From: Cyanobacteria bacterium UBA6984
Lineage (GTDB): Bacteria; Cyanobacteriota; Vampirovibrionia; Gastranaerophilales; Gastranaerophilaceae
Length of the DNA stretch: 22,298 bases
Reading direction: 5' to 3'
Assembly: GCA_002450015.1 (NCBI GenBank)
Contig: DJYG01000026.1
Coordinates: 1 to 22,298 of the forward strand
In this document: one piece after another, positions 7,359 through 15,418 of the stretch
Numbering within the stretch: the stretch's first letter is position 1
Layout: every line of letters starts with the position of its first letter
Made by a program: the position numbers and the translations under genes
Notes under the pieces: generated by a model
What the model saw: the letters and a program-made list of their open reading frames with translations, nothing else
What the model was told of the DNA's origin: nothing
Database searches by the model: none

Positions 7359-10300
7359 TTATATTTTTTCTTCGATAGATTTTATTTCAACATCTATTTT
7401 GCTTGGGATAAATCTTTTTACTGCATGTTCTAAATCGTTTGTGGCATTAACCCAAAAAGTTGGGGCTGATGCAATTTTTACTTCTGAATCTTCATCTTTT
7501 ACTTTTATTACAACAGGATCAGCCCCCGGATATTTTGCTAAAATATCCTTCATGGCAACGAGTTCCTCGTATGGAATATCATCGTTTATTGAAATCATGA
7601 AAATATTTGCATTATCAACAGGTTTTACATCATCAATAATTATATTAGGTTCTTCTCCATTTCTGTAACTAACTTTACCTGTAATAATTATTTTGTTATC
7701 AGGCTGCATAAAATCATTAAACTCACCTATCTTTTGATGAAAACAAGTTGCATCAATTTTTCCTGATAAATCTTCTATTGTAATAACTTTCAAAAATTTT
7801 GAAGGATCTTTTTTATATGGAATTTGTCTTGCAGAAGTAACAAGTCCGCATATTGTAACAATCTTTTCATCAGGTAGCTCTTTAACTTGTGATATTTTAT
7901 GACTTTCTAAAAATTGCATTTTATCCATAATAGAAGATAAAGGATGCGACGATACGTAAAAACCCAAAAATTCTTTTTCAAATGCTTGAAGTTCTTTATT
8001 CGAAAATTCTTCATCAGAACCTGCCAGCTTAAATTGTGTACTTGCAAAATCGGCATTATCTTCAAGTCCTGCAAATAAACTCGTTTGTCCTAATTCTTTT
8101 GCTTTTGCTTCTTTATTTGCCGTATTTACGATGTATTCAAGATTATCAAGAAGTTGTTTACGGCTTTTTTCTAAATTAGCAAATGCGCCTGCCTTAATCA
8201 AACCTTCTAAAACTCGTTTATTTGTTGCTTTTGAATCAATTCTTTTACAAAAATCGTAAATTGATTTAAATTCACCATTTTCTTCGCGTTCTTTGATAAT
8301 CATTTCTACAACAACTTCACCAACTTGTTTAATAGATGCAAGTCCAAAACGAATATCATTTCCATCCGGTGCAAATTCTGCAAAAGATTTGTTAATATCA
8401 GGAGGAAGAACCTGAATACCTTTTTTATTACATTCTTCAATATAAAGTTGAGTTTTTTCCTGATCGGTTGAAACACTAGAAAGCAAGCAAGCCATATATT
8501 CAACAGGATAATGACATTTTAAGTATGCTGTTTGATATGCAACAAAAGCATAAGCTGCAGAGTGGCTTCGGTTAAAACAGTATGAAGCAAATTTTTCAAT
8601 TTGTTCAAATAAAGTTGTTGCATCTTGTGCTGACATTCCATGTCTGGCTGAACCTTCAATAAATTTACCCTTTTGTTTTTGCATTTCTTCAACTTTTTTC
8701 TTACCCATCATACGTCGAACCATATCGGCTTGACCAAGTGAGTAGTCCGCAAGAGTTTGGAAAACTTGCATAATTTGTTCTTGATATACAATTGTTCCGT
8801 ATGTATCTTTTAATACAGGTTCAAGTGACGGATGAGCATAAGTTATAGCTTTTCTACCGTGTTTTCTGTCAACGAACTCATCAACCATGCCGGAATCTAA
8901 TGGGCCTGGACGGAATAATGCAACTAAAGCGCCTAAATCTTCAAATACGTCAGGTTTTAATCTTTTTACAAGATTTTTCATGCCTGACGATTCAAGTTGA
9001 AAAACTCCATCGGTATCTCCTTGCATAAGCATTTTATAAACAGGTTTGTCGTCAAGTGGAATATTGTTTATATCAACGTCAATTCCTTGACGTTTTTTTA
9101 TTACATCAAGCGTTTTGTATATAGTTGTAAGGTTTCTCAAACCTAAAAAGTCCATTTTTAAAAGGCTTAAAACTTCTGTGACATCGTGTGGCGGATAACC
9201 TGTTTGAACAATACCATCTTTAGATGGTTGGACAGGTATAATTTGGTCTAAAGGCTTAGGTGCAATAATAACACCTGCGGCGTGTGTACCTGTATTGTTT
9301 TTAATACCTTCAATACCTATTGCAAGGTCAATCCATTTTTTTACACCAACAGTTTTACCTTCAATAGAGTCAATGACAATTTGAGTATCTTCATCGTACA
9401 TTTGACGAAGTTCCATACCTTCTTGTAAGGCGTCCTTTATATGTGTTTTGGGTTCAGATGGAATTAGACTTGCTATTCTGTTACTTTCTGCAAACGGTAT
9501 TTTTAAAATTCTTGCAACACCTTTTACAGCTGCTTTTGCTGCATAAGTACCGAAGGTAATAATTTGACAAACCTTGTCTTCACCGTATTTTTGAGTTACA
9601 TAGTCAATAACTTCTCCACGGCGTTCGATGCAAAAGTCTATATCAATATCGGGCATGGTGAAGCGTTCCGGATTTAAAAATCTTTCAAATAAAAGTTTGT
9701 GTTGTATAGGGTCAAGGTCAGTAATTTCAAGTGCATAAGCAACCAACGAACCTGCGGCAGAACCACGACCTGGACCAACAGGAATGCCGTGTGTTTTTGC
9801 ATAATGAATAAAATCCCATGTGATTAAGAAATATGCTGCAAAACCCATTTGTTCAATTACACCAAGTTCATATTCAGCACGTTCTCTTAACTCTTTTGTG
9901 ATTTCTCCATAACGCTTTTTAACACCTTCCATCACAAGATAATTTAAATAACTTTCTGTTGTATGATTTTTAGGAACTTCGTAATTTGGAAGTGGAGATT
10001 TACCTAATTCAAGTGTTAAATGGCATTTTTCTGCAATTTTTACGGTATTTTCAATACATTTGTTAAATAAATCTTCATCCATCCAAGAAAAAGATTGTCT
10101 TAATTGTTCTGCATTTTTTACATAAAATTCATTACCTTCAAAGTGAAAACGGTTAGGATCATCTTTTTCAGAGTTGGTATTCATGCATAACAGAGTATCA
10201 TGCATATCAGCATCTTCTTTACGCAGATAATGCGAGTCATTTGTTATAACCATTTCAATACCGAGCTCATTTGCAAGGGCAATTAATTCCGGATTTGTAC

Positions 10301-10850
10301 GTTTTTGGTCTTCAAGTCCGTGGTCTTGAAGTTCAATATAATAATCTTCTCCAAATAAATCTTTATATTGTTTTGCAACTTTTTTTGCTTTTTCAGGTTC
10401 GTGATGTAATAAGTTTTGCAAAACTTCACCACCAAGACAAGCTGATAAACAAATTAAACCTTTGTGATGTTCTTGAATTAATTCCCAGTTGATACGAGGG
10501 TGAACGTACCGTCCTTTGCACCAAGCGACAGAAGTTAATTTAATTAAATTTTTATAACCGTCTTTATCTTTTGCAAGCAAAATTAAGTGATAACAAGGAT
10601 TGTTCATTTTGTCATGTTCGGTTATATCTCCGTTATGAACATAAAACTCGCAGCCTAAAATGGGCTTTAAACCTGCTTCCTTTGCAGTTGTATAAAGTTC
10701 CATATCACCATACATTACACCGTGATCAGTAATTGCAACAGCAGGAAATTCTTCTTCTTTTGCAAATTTGCATAAATCATCTATTCTTATTGCACCGTCA
10801 AGAAGGGAATATTCTGTGTGCAAATGTAATGGTACGTATGGTTTTGTCAT
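7359..10850 (-). CDS. dnaE: DNA polymerase III alpha subunit (DnaE)
   Basis: The 1163-aa replicative polymerase makes up the catalytic subunit of the Pol III holoenzyme. The N-terminal PHP domain begins PLHLHTEYSLLDGAI (7-21) with metal-binding histidines. The polymerase palm has GPGRGSAAGS and PDIDIDF, with catalytic aspartates near residues 400 and 402 and a third in MDFLGLRN near 565. FNRSHSAAYAFVAYQTAYLK (from 759) is the conserved fingers region, and a C-terminal OB-fold lies near 980-1060 (ICGLVTSARQIPYKKDPSKF). Length and order match DnaE1 of Gram-negatives and cyanobacteria. The position where cyanobacterial DnaE is split by an intein (Tyr757-Cys758) is uninterrupted here. No Shine-Dalgarno precedes the ATG, and a TATACT box lies six bases upstream. 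Confidence 0.97.
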   Translation of the reverse strand: MTKPYVPLHLHTEYSLLDGAIRIDDLCKFAKEEEFPAVAITDHGVMYGDMELYTTAKEAGLKPILGCEFYVHNGDITEHDKMNNPCYHLILLAKDKDGYKNLIKLTSVAWCKGRYVHPRINWELIQEHHKGLICLSACLGGEVLQNLLHHEPEKAKKVAKQYKDLFGEDYYIELQDHGLEDQKRTNPELIALANELGIEMVITNDSHYLRKEDADMHDTLLCMNTNSEKDDPNRFHFEGNEFYVKNAEQLRQSFSWMDEDLFNKCIENTVKIAEKCHLTLELGKSPLPNYEVPKNHTTESYLNYLVMEGVKKRYGEITKELRERAEYELGVIEQMGFAAYFLITWDFIHYAKTHGIPVGPGRGSAAGSLVAYALEITDLDPIQHKLLFERFLNPERFTMPDIDIDFCIERRGEVIDYVTQKYGEDKVCQIITFGTYAAKAAVKGVARILKIPFAESNRIASLIPSEPKTHIKDALQEGMELRQMYDEDTQIVIDSIEGKTVGVKKWIDLAIGIEGIKNNTGTHAAGVIIAPKPLDQIIPVQPSKDGIVQTGYPPHDVTEVLSLLKMDFLGLRNLTTIYKTLDVIKKRQGIDVDINNIPLDDKPVYKMLMQGDTDGVFQLESSGMKNLVKRLKPDVFEDLGALVALFRPGPLDSGMVDEFVDRKHGRKAITYAHPSLEPVLKDTYGTIVYQEQIMQVFQTLADYSLGQADMVRRMMGKKKVEEMQKQKGKFIEGSARHGMSAQDATTLFEQIEKFASYCFNRSHSAAYAFVAYQTAYLKCHYPVEYMACLLSSVSTDQEKTQLYIEECNKKGIQVLPPDINKSFAEFAPDGNDIRFGLASIKQVGEVVVEMIIKEREENGEFKSIYDFCKRIDSKATNKRVLEGLIKAGAFANLEKSRKQLLDNLEYIVNTANKEAKAKELGQTSLFAGLEDNADFASTQFKLAGSDEEFSNKELQAFEKEFLGFYVSSHPLSSIMDKMQFLESHKISQVKELPDEKIVTICGLVTSARQIPYKKDPSKFLKVITIEDLSGKIDATCFHQKIGEFNDFMQPDNKIIITGKVSYRNGEEPNIIIDDVKPVDNANIFMISINDDIPYEELVAMKDILAKYPGADPVVIKVKDEDSEVKIASAPTFWVNATNDLEHAVKRFIPSKIDVEIKSIEEKI

Positions 10851-10862
10851 ACTAAGAGTATA
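10851..10862 (-). promoter_or_regulatory. -10 box six bases from the dnaE start codon
   Basis: On the minus strand TATACT (plus 10862-10857) is followed by CTTAGT and then ATG. The spacing puts the expected transcription start on the ATG, so a leaderless dnaE mRNA is predicted. No convincing -35 box is seen, which weakens the call. Confidence 0.45.
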
Positions 10863-10986
10863 TCACGGTGGAATTTTATTTTTGGGGTTTATTAAAATAT
10901 TTTAATTTCAGTTTGTGAATTATAAATAAGAACAGTATGTTCGATTCCGTATAAAATGTATATTAAAATAAAGATTTGATAAAACA

Positions 10987-11210
10987 TGCCGGTGGCCACT
11001 CTGCCGAACAAAACGATTAAGTATCGTTTTGTGAGAGGAAAGAACCGGAGGTTCGACTCCGAAAAATAAAAAAAGACCTCAAAAGAGGTCTAAATAATTG
11101 CCGGTGGCCACTCTGCCGAACAAAACGATTAAGTATCGTTTTGTGAGAGGAAAGAACCGGAGGTTCGACTCCGAAAAATAAAAAAAGACCTCAAAAGAGG
11201 TCTAAATAAT
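10987..11210. repeat. Two perfect 112-bp tandem units attached to the tRNA-Leu 3' end
   Basis: Units 10987-11098 and 11099-11210 look identical base for base; the following 11 bases (TGCCGGTGGCC, 11211-11221) are the 3' end of the tRNA-Leu gene and also start each unit. Read on +, each unit contains this tRNA 3'-end copy, a hairpin element (ACTCTGCCGA, a 10-bp stem, GAGAGG; stems 11008-11017/11023-11032 and 11120-11129/11135-11144), then GAACCGG as in the tRNA. Next comes GGTTCGACTCCG (11050-11061, 11162-11173), which is the tRNA T-arm segment in inverted orientation, then the tRNA terminator hairpin. With the flanking bases, 10851-11210 holds no protein gene. It looks like repeated insertion or copying at the tRNA 3' end. 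Confidence 0.85.
11180..11202 (-). terminator. Intrinsic terminator of tRNA-Leu
   Basis: On the minus strand, GACCTC TTTT GAGGTC followed by seven T's lies eight bases beyond the tRNA 3' end. A second identical copy is at 11068-11090 within the other tandem unit. Confidence 0.85.
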
Positions 11211-11296
11211 TGCCGGTGGCCGGAGTCGAACCGGCACGTGGGGTGAACCACACCAGATTTTGAGTCTGGCACGTCTACCAATTTCATCACACCGGC
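11211..11296 (-). tRNA. tRNA-Leu, anticodon CAA
   Basis: Read on the minus strand, the acceptor GCCGGTG pairs perfectly with CACCGGC, followed by discriminator A at 11211. The anticodon arm is CCAGA-CTCAAAA-TCTGG, giving anticodon CAA (Leu, UUG codons). A long variable arm (GTGGTTCACCCCAC) is typical of class II tRNAs, and the T-arm is GCCGG-TTCGACT-CCGGC. CCA is not encoded. The length is 86 nt. Confidence 0.95.
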
Positions 11297-11449
11297 ATGT
11301 TGTAAAAGTATGATGTAAGATTATAATAACAAAAACAAATTAAATATCAAACTTTATTTTTAAATTTTTTATAACAACCGTATTTGTTCTCCAATATACC
11401 CTTTTACTGTTCTAAAAAAAGTTTTATTTTAATTTTGGAGGAACAGGGA

Positions 11450-12223
11450 ATGAGGAAATATTTTTTATTAATTTTTACTTTTTTATTTTTTAATTTAACG
11501 GCAAATTCAGTACCACTTCAAGCAAATATTTCAAAGGAAGGCGAAGCAGGTATAAACAAAATAGTTGATGCGGAGACAAGTCAGCCAATTGCAGGTGCAA
11601 GAGTAATTTTGCCGCAAAAAAATTATTCAATTACAACAGCTTCAGATGGTACTTTTAATTTGAATGCAGATATAAATGGAGCAACAGTATTGTCAGTTGA
11701 AAAAGAAGGATATAGACCTTTTTCTTTAACTATTAACGAAAAAATAGCATCACGTCCAATTGTAGTTGGTATAGAAAAATCAAACCCAATGAATATTACA
11801 ATTGACAAGGATATGTTTCATTTAGGCGATAACAATTATTCCGATATGTCAGCAAATGCAGGTCAATTTTGTGTAAAGTGTGTTGGTCCTTATTATACAA
11901 AAAATATACAATTATCTAAAATTACAGACAGTATTTATTTGGTAATTGGCTCAATAATAGGTGTAGATACAAAAACAGCAAAAAGTATGGGACAAAATAA
12001 AATTTCTTTTGCATACGCAAGTCCGCCTGAAATATTTTTTAATGGTAATAAAATTGCCGAAATCCAAATAAATGGTGATGGTCAAAGATTTAAAATCCCA
12101 AGAAATCTTATAAGAGCAGGTAAGAACGAAGTTACAATTAAAACGGGTCGTAATCTTATGCAAACCGCTTATATTGATTATGATGACATAGAAATTTCTA
12201 ATATATCAATTGAAACACGTTAA
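11450..12223 (+). CDS. Secreted protein with a carboxypeptidase-regulatory-like (beta-sandwich) domain
   Basis: I start this 257-aa protein at the ATG at 11450, because GGAGG lies eight bases upstream and MRKYFLLIFTFLFFNLTANS is a clear Sec signal peptide. The reading frame is open 22 codons further upstream, but that extension has no ribosome site. Residues about 35-105 (INKIVDAETSQPIAGARVIL ... TASDGTFNLNADINGATVLSVEKEGYRPFSL) match the carboxypeptidase regulatory-like fold: a repeated-use adhesion or scaffold beta-sandwich, without catalytic activity of its own. The rest contains a CVKC pair and ends in beta-rich sequence that is not recognised (EIFFNGNKIAEIQINGDGQRFKI). It is probably periplasmic or surface exposed. 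Its stop shares TTAA with the stop of the convergent small gene. Confidence 0.75.
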   Translation: MRKYFLLIFTFLFFNLTANSVPLQANISKEGEAGINKIVDAETSQPIAGARVILPQKNYSITTASDGTFNLNADINGATVLSVEKEGYRPFSLTINEKIASRPIVVGIEKSNPMNITIDKDMFHLGDNNYSDMSANAGQFCVKCVGPYYTKNIQLSKITDSIYLVIGSIIGVDTKTAKSMGQNKISFAYASPPEIFFNGNKIAEIQINGDGQRFKIPRNLIRAGKNEVTIKTGRNLMQTAYIDYDDIEISNISIETR

Positions 12224-12513
12224 GAAAGTTGTAAAACTCTGAGTAAATCTTGTGCGATTTCTTTTTGAACATCCAAAGGTGCAGCCTTTAAATAATCAAA
12301 AGCTTCCTGAATACGTTTATCTTTATCATACCAGCGTCTTAGTATATAACTGAAAGCTTCATTTAATGCATTCTCAGAATTTTTAACACCATAGTTTTTA
12401 GCCTTAGTGACAATATAATCTGCGCATTTGAGTTGAATTTCCTCATTTGCGTTTTTCATTAGGCTAACTGCCAAACTGACTGTGGGATCAAGGTCATACC
12501 AACGTTTTTGCAT
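12220..12513 (-). CDS. Small RWYD protein, copy 2 of a tandem pair
   Basis: This 97-aa protein has no family I can name. It is helical in composition, without signal peptide or membrane segment. RWYD occurs twice, in the N-terminal MQKRWYDLDPTVS and in the middle as RRWYDKDK, spaced about 55 residues apart, so the protein may be two diverged helical half-repeats. It is about 62% identical by hand count to the neighbouring 100-aa protein and lies 21 bases downstream of it on the same strand, probably in one transcript. AAAGAAAGA before the ATG is only a weak ribosome site. The 3' end overlaps the stop of the convergent secreted-protein gene by four bases. Confidence 0.75.
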   Translation of the reverse strand: MQKRWYDLDPTVSLAVSLMKNANEEIQLKCADYIVTKAKNYGVKNSENALNEAFSYILRRWYDKDKRIQEAFDYLKAAPLDVQKEIAQDLLRVLQLS

Positions 12514-12534
12514 ATAAAATCTTTCTTTAAAAAA

Positions 12535-12837
12535 TTAACTTTCTTTGTCTTTTTGCAATTTTTCAATAATATCAAATGCAATACCTAATTGTACATCATA
12601 AGGAGCTACTTTTAAATATTCAAAGGCATCATGCAATTGTCTGTTTTTATCGTACCAACGTCTAAATAAATAATTGAAAGTTTCTGATAAATCACTTTCG
12701 GAAAGTCTTACACCATAGTTTTTAGCTTTGTCAATAATATAATGTGCGCATTCAAGCTGAACTTTTTCTTCTGCTTGTTCCATTAAGCTAACAGCGGTGC
12801 TAACTGTAGGATCTAAATCATACCAACGTTTTTGCAT
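12535..12837 (-). CDS. Small RWYD protein, copy 1 of a tandem pair
   Basis: This 100-aa paralogue of the following gene has the same ends of domain: MQKRWYDLDPTVSTAVSLM, KAKNYGV, RRWYDK and AFEYLK-AP-DVQ are shared. The family is not recognised. The conserved Trp-Tyr-Asp motifs and the repeated pattern of helices suggest a small helical protein, perhaps a binding or regulatory module. AAGGA before the ATG is a good Shine-Dalgarno, better than that of copy 2, so this may be the first gene of a two-gene transcript. Conservation of both copies argues that they are real genes. Confidence 0.75.
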   Translation of the reverse strand: MQKRWYDLDPTVSTAVSLMEQAEEKVQLECAHYIIDKAKNYGVRLSESDLSETFNYLFRRWYDKNRQLHDAFEYLKVAPYDVQLGIAFDIIEKLQKDKES

Positions 12838-12872
12838 ATATGTTCCTTAAAAATTTTTGGGCTAAAACTATT

Positions 12873-13148
12873 TTATGTTAAAATCGTTTTTATTTCTACC
12901 ATCTTATCGGATGAAATATTTTTAAAAAGCAAAGTCTTTTCTTTTGAAGTTTCACCTTTAACAATTTCTATATTTGATTTTGCAATTTTTAATTTTTTTG
13001 ATAAAAATTCTATTAAAGCTTTATTTGCTTTATTTTCAATGGGTTGTGCCGTAATTTTTACTTTAATTTCAGTTTCATTTCTTATTATTTCATTTTTACT
13101 TGCATTTGGTGATATTTTAAGTTTGATTACTAAAGAATTTTCATCCAT
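12873..13148 (-). CDS. DUF167 / YggU family protein
   Basis: The 91-aa protein matches the small alpha/beta DUF167 family, whose function is not established. Landmarks are ISPNASKNEI near the start, IKVKITAQPIENKANKALI (about 28-46, the family signature APxxGKAN-like) and IEIVKGETSKEK near residue 60-71. AAGGGG lies about seven bases before the ATG. It is divergent from rel, with 50 bases between the two start codons, so both promoters share that space. Confidence 0.88.
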   Translation of the reverse strand: MDENSLVIKLKISPNASKNEIIRNETEIKVKITAQPIENKANKALIEFLSKKLKIAKSNIEIVKGETSKEKTLLFKNISSDKMVEIKTILT

Positions 13149-13160
13149 AAAATTTACCCC

Positions 13161-13189
13161 TTGTAAAAATAAAAAAATACGAGTAAAAT
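13161..13189 (+). promoter_or_regulatory. Promoter of rel-prfB, nearly abutting the start codon
   Basis: TTGTAA (13161-13166), a 17-bp spacer and TAAAAT (13184-13189) predict a start near 13196, about three bases before the ATG at 13199. No Shine-Dalgarno is present in the last 20 bases. A very short leader or leaderless mRNA is predicted. Confidence 0.5.
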
Positions 13190-13198
13190 AATTATACC

Positions 13199-15418
13199 AT
13201 GAGTAGTGATATTAATACATTAGCATTATTTGATGAAATAAGACCTTTGATAGAAGAACGTTCTGATGAAGACAAATCAGCAATTGAAAAGGCTTTTTTG
13301 TTTGCAAGAGAAAAACATTCTAAACAGGTGAGAGTTTCCGGAGAGCCTTATATTATTCATCCGGTTGAGGTAGCAAAAATATTAATAAGCTTAAAAACAG
13401 ACACTCATACAGTTATAGCTGCATTTTTGCATGATATATTGGAAGATACCGATACTCCGCCTGAGGTAATACAACAAGAATTTGGAGAGGATGTTTTAAC
13501 AATAGTTCAAGGTGTTACAAAATTAGGTAAATATCACTTTAATTCTAAAGAAGAACGTCAAGCTGAAAATTTTCGTAAAATGTTTATTGCAATGGCAAGT
13601 GATATAAGAATAATATTTTTAAAACTTGCTGACAGATTACATAATATGCGCACATTAAATTTTATGCGCGAAGACAAACAAAAAAGAATAGCACAAGAAA
13701 CATTAGACGTTTTTGCTCCTCTTGCAAACCGTTTGGGGATTGGTAAAATAAAAGCGGAACTCGAAGATTTATCATTGAGATATTTAAATCCTGATAAATA
13801 CTACGAAATAGTTCAACAAGTTGCACAAACAAAAGCAGAAAGAGAATCTACCGTTAAATTGTTAATGGATAAGATTGCGAGTGATGTTAAATCAAATGGT
13901 ATTAATGCTCAAATTACCGGACGTGCAAAGCACTATTATAGTATATACAGCAAAATGAAACGTTTAAATATTTCATTTCAAGATTTATACGATATTACAG
14001 CTGTACGTGTAATAGTTGATACTGAAAAAGAGTGTTATGAAGTTTTAGGTTTAATTCACTCTCAATTCAAGCCTATACCGGGAAGATTTAAAGATTATAT
14101 AGCGATGCCGAAAGGCAATTTGTATCAATCACTTCACACATCTGTAATAGGTCCTAAAATGCGTCCGTTGGAAGTTCAAATAAGAACTCACAAAATGCAT
14201 GAAATAGCAGAGTATGGGGTTGCTGCTCACTGGCGATATAAAGAAAAGGGTTCTCAAAAAGCAAATAATGCTGAAGATTTACAGTTTTCTTGGATGAGAA
14301 AAATGGTTGAATATAACCAAGATAATACAACTGCTGAGGATTATGTAAATTCTGTTAAATTAGATATTTTTTCAGACCAAGTTTTTGCATTTACACCAAA
14401 CGGTGATGTATATGATTTACCTAAAAAAGCAACTCCTGTTGATTTTGCATATCGTATTCACTCGGAAGTAGGTCACAAGACAGTAGGAGCTTTAGTTAAT
14501 GGTAGAATAGTACCACTTGATACTAAGTTAAAAAATGGTGATATTGTAGAAATTTTAACATCAAAACAGCCTGCGCCAAGGTTGGATTGGCTTAATTTTG
14601 TTGTTACAAAACAAGCAAGTTCAAAAATTAGACAATGGTTTAAGAAAAATAAACGTGAAGATCATGTTGAACTCGGTAAAAATAATCTTGAACACGAGCT
14701 TACAAAAGCTGTTTTTGATGAATATGTTAAAAACGGTGAACTTGAAAATGTAGCAAAACAAATGAATTATGTTTCGGCTGAAGATTTGTTTGCGGCTTTA
14801 GGTTATGGCGAAACAACAGTAAATAAAATTATAAGTAAACTTAAAAAGAATACTGAATCAACAAGAACTCCCGAAACAACTTTTCAACCAAGAAAAAAAA
14901 CAAATGCAAAAGATGTTATCGGTTTAGATGGGTTGTTATATTCATTTGCAAGATGCTGTTCGCCAATACCAGGAGAACCTATTGTTGGTGTTGTAACACG
15001 TTCTAAAGGTGTTTCTATACACAGATTGGATTGTAAAACTCTTGAAGATGTTGAACCGGAAAGGTTAATAGATATTCAATGGGCAAATAATCCTGCAAAT
15101 AAAGCTTATAGTACGACAATAAGAGTAGAAACTCAAGATAAGCAGGGCTTATTAAAAGATATTATTGCAGCTGTTTCGGACAACAATACCAATATTAATT
15201 ATGCAAATGTAAAATCAAAGCAAAATAATATCGGTGTAATAGAACTTGGAATTGAGCTTGACAATATTAATACATTAAGAAAAGTTATAGCAAGTTTGCA
15301 ATCATTACCTGATGTAATAAGCGTAAAACGTATTCAAACTTCGTTTGCTCAAGCACCTCAGCAGTTTAGTAAAAAAAATGCACCAAAAAATAAAAATAAA
15401 AAACCGAGAAAAAATTAA
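13199..15418 (+). CDS. Bifunctional (p)ppGpp synthetase/hydrolase (RelA/SpoT family)
   Basis: The 739-aa stringent-response enzyme makes ppGpp from GTP/GDP and ATP and also degrades it. The N-terminal HD hydrolase domain is intact: His54 in YIIHPVEV, His78-Asp79 in FLHDILEDT and Asp143 in LADRLHNMRT. The synthetase domain (about 220-350) has RAKHYYSIYSKMKR, DLYDITAVRVIV and YIAMPKGNLYQSLHTSV. The TGS domain (about 395-455) starts FAFTPNGDVYDLPKKATPVDFAY, a conserved ARCCSPIPGEPIVG stretch lies near 580, and the C-terminal ACT domain is near 645-715. Length and order are those of Rel enzymes. The C-terminal tail is strongly basic (FSKKNAPKNKNKKPRKN). Its stop overlaps the prfB start as TAATG, so the two are translationally coupled. 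Confidence 0.95.
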   Translation: MSSDINTLALFDEIRPLIEERSDEDKSAIEKAFLFAREKHSKQVRVSGEPYIIHPVEVAKILISLKTDTHTVIAAFLHDILEDTDTPPEVIQQEFGEDVLTIVQGVTKLGKYHFNSKEERQAENFRKMFIAMASDIRIIFLKLADRLHNMRTLNFMREDKQKRIAQETLDVFAPLANRLGIGKIKAELEDLSLRYLNPDKYYEIVQQVAQTKAERESTVKLLMDKIASDVKSNGINAQITGRAKHYYSIYSKMKRLNISFQDLYDITAVRVIVDTEKECYEVLGLIHSQFKPIPGRFKDYIAMPKGNLYQSLHTSVIGPKMRPLEVQIRTHKMHEIAEYGVAAHWRYKEKGSQKANNAEDLQFSWMRKMVEYNQDNTTAEDYVNSVKLDIFSDQVFAFTPNGDVYDLPKKATPVDFAYRIHSEVGHKTVGALVNGRIVPLDTKLKNGDIVEILTSKQPAPRLDWLNFVVTKQASSKIRQWFKKNKREDHVELGKNNLEHELTKAVFDEYVKNGELENVAKQMNYVSAEDLFAALGYGETTVNKIISKLKKNTESTRTPETTFQPRKKTNAKDVIGLDGLLYSFARCCSPIPGEPIVGVVTRSKGVSIHRLDCKTLEDVEPERLIDIQWANNPANKAYSTTIRVETQDKQGLLKDIIAAVSDNNTNINYANVKSKQNNIGVIELGIELDNINTLRKVIASLQSLPDVISVKRIQTSFAQAPQQFSKKNAPKNKNKKPRKN

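Noticed and set aside
10998..11061. Integron attC sites
   Set aside because: The hairpins lack the paired RYYYAAC/GTTRRRY core sites and extrahelical bases of attC, and no integron integrase is visible. The likeness is only in being imperfect hairpins next to cargo.
10987..11221. A CRISPR array made of the tandem repeats
   Set aside because: The 112-bp units are identical throughout, with no unique spacers, and they consist of tRNA-derived pieces. No cas gene is present.
11384..11449. A 22-residue upstream extension of the secreted protein
   Set aside because: The extension lacks a ribosome site and would bury the signal peptide; GGAGG sits just before the ATG at 11450.
12832..13191. A 119-aa protein on + opposite the DUF167 gene
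   Set aside because: It is antisense to a recognisable DUF167 protein with a good ribosome site, and its residues (Phe/Ile/Ser-rich) are those expected from the reverse strand of a Lys-rich gene.
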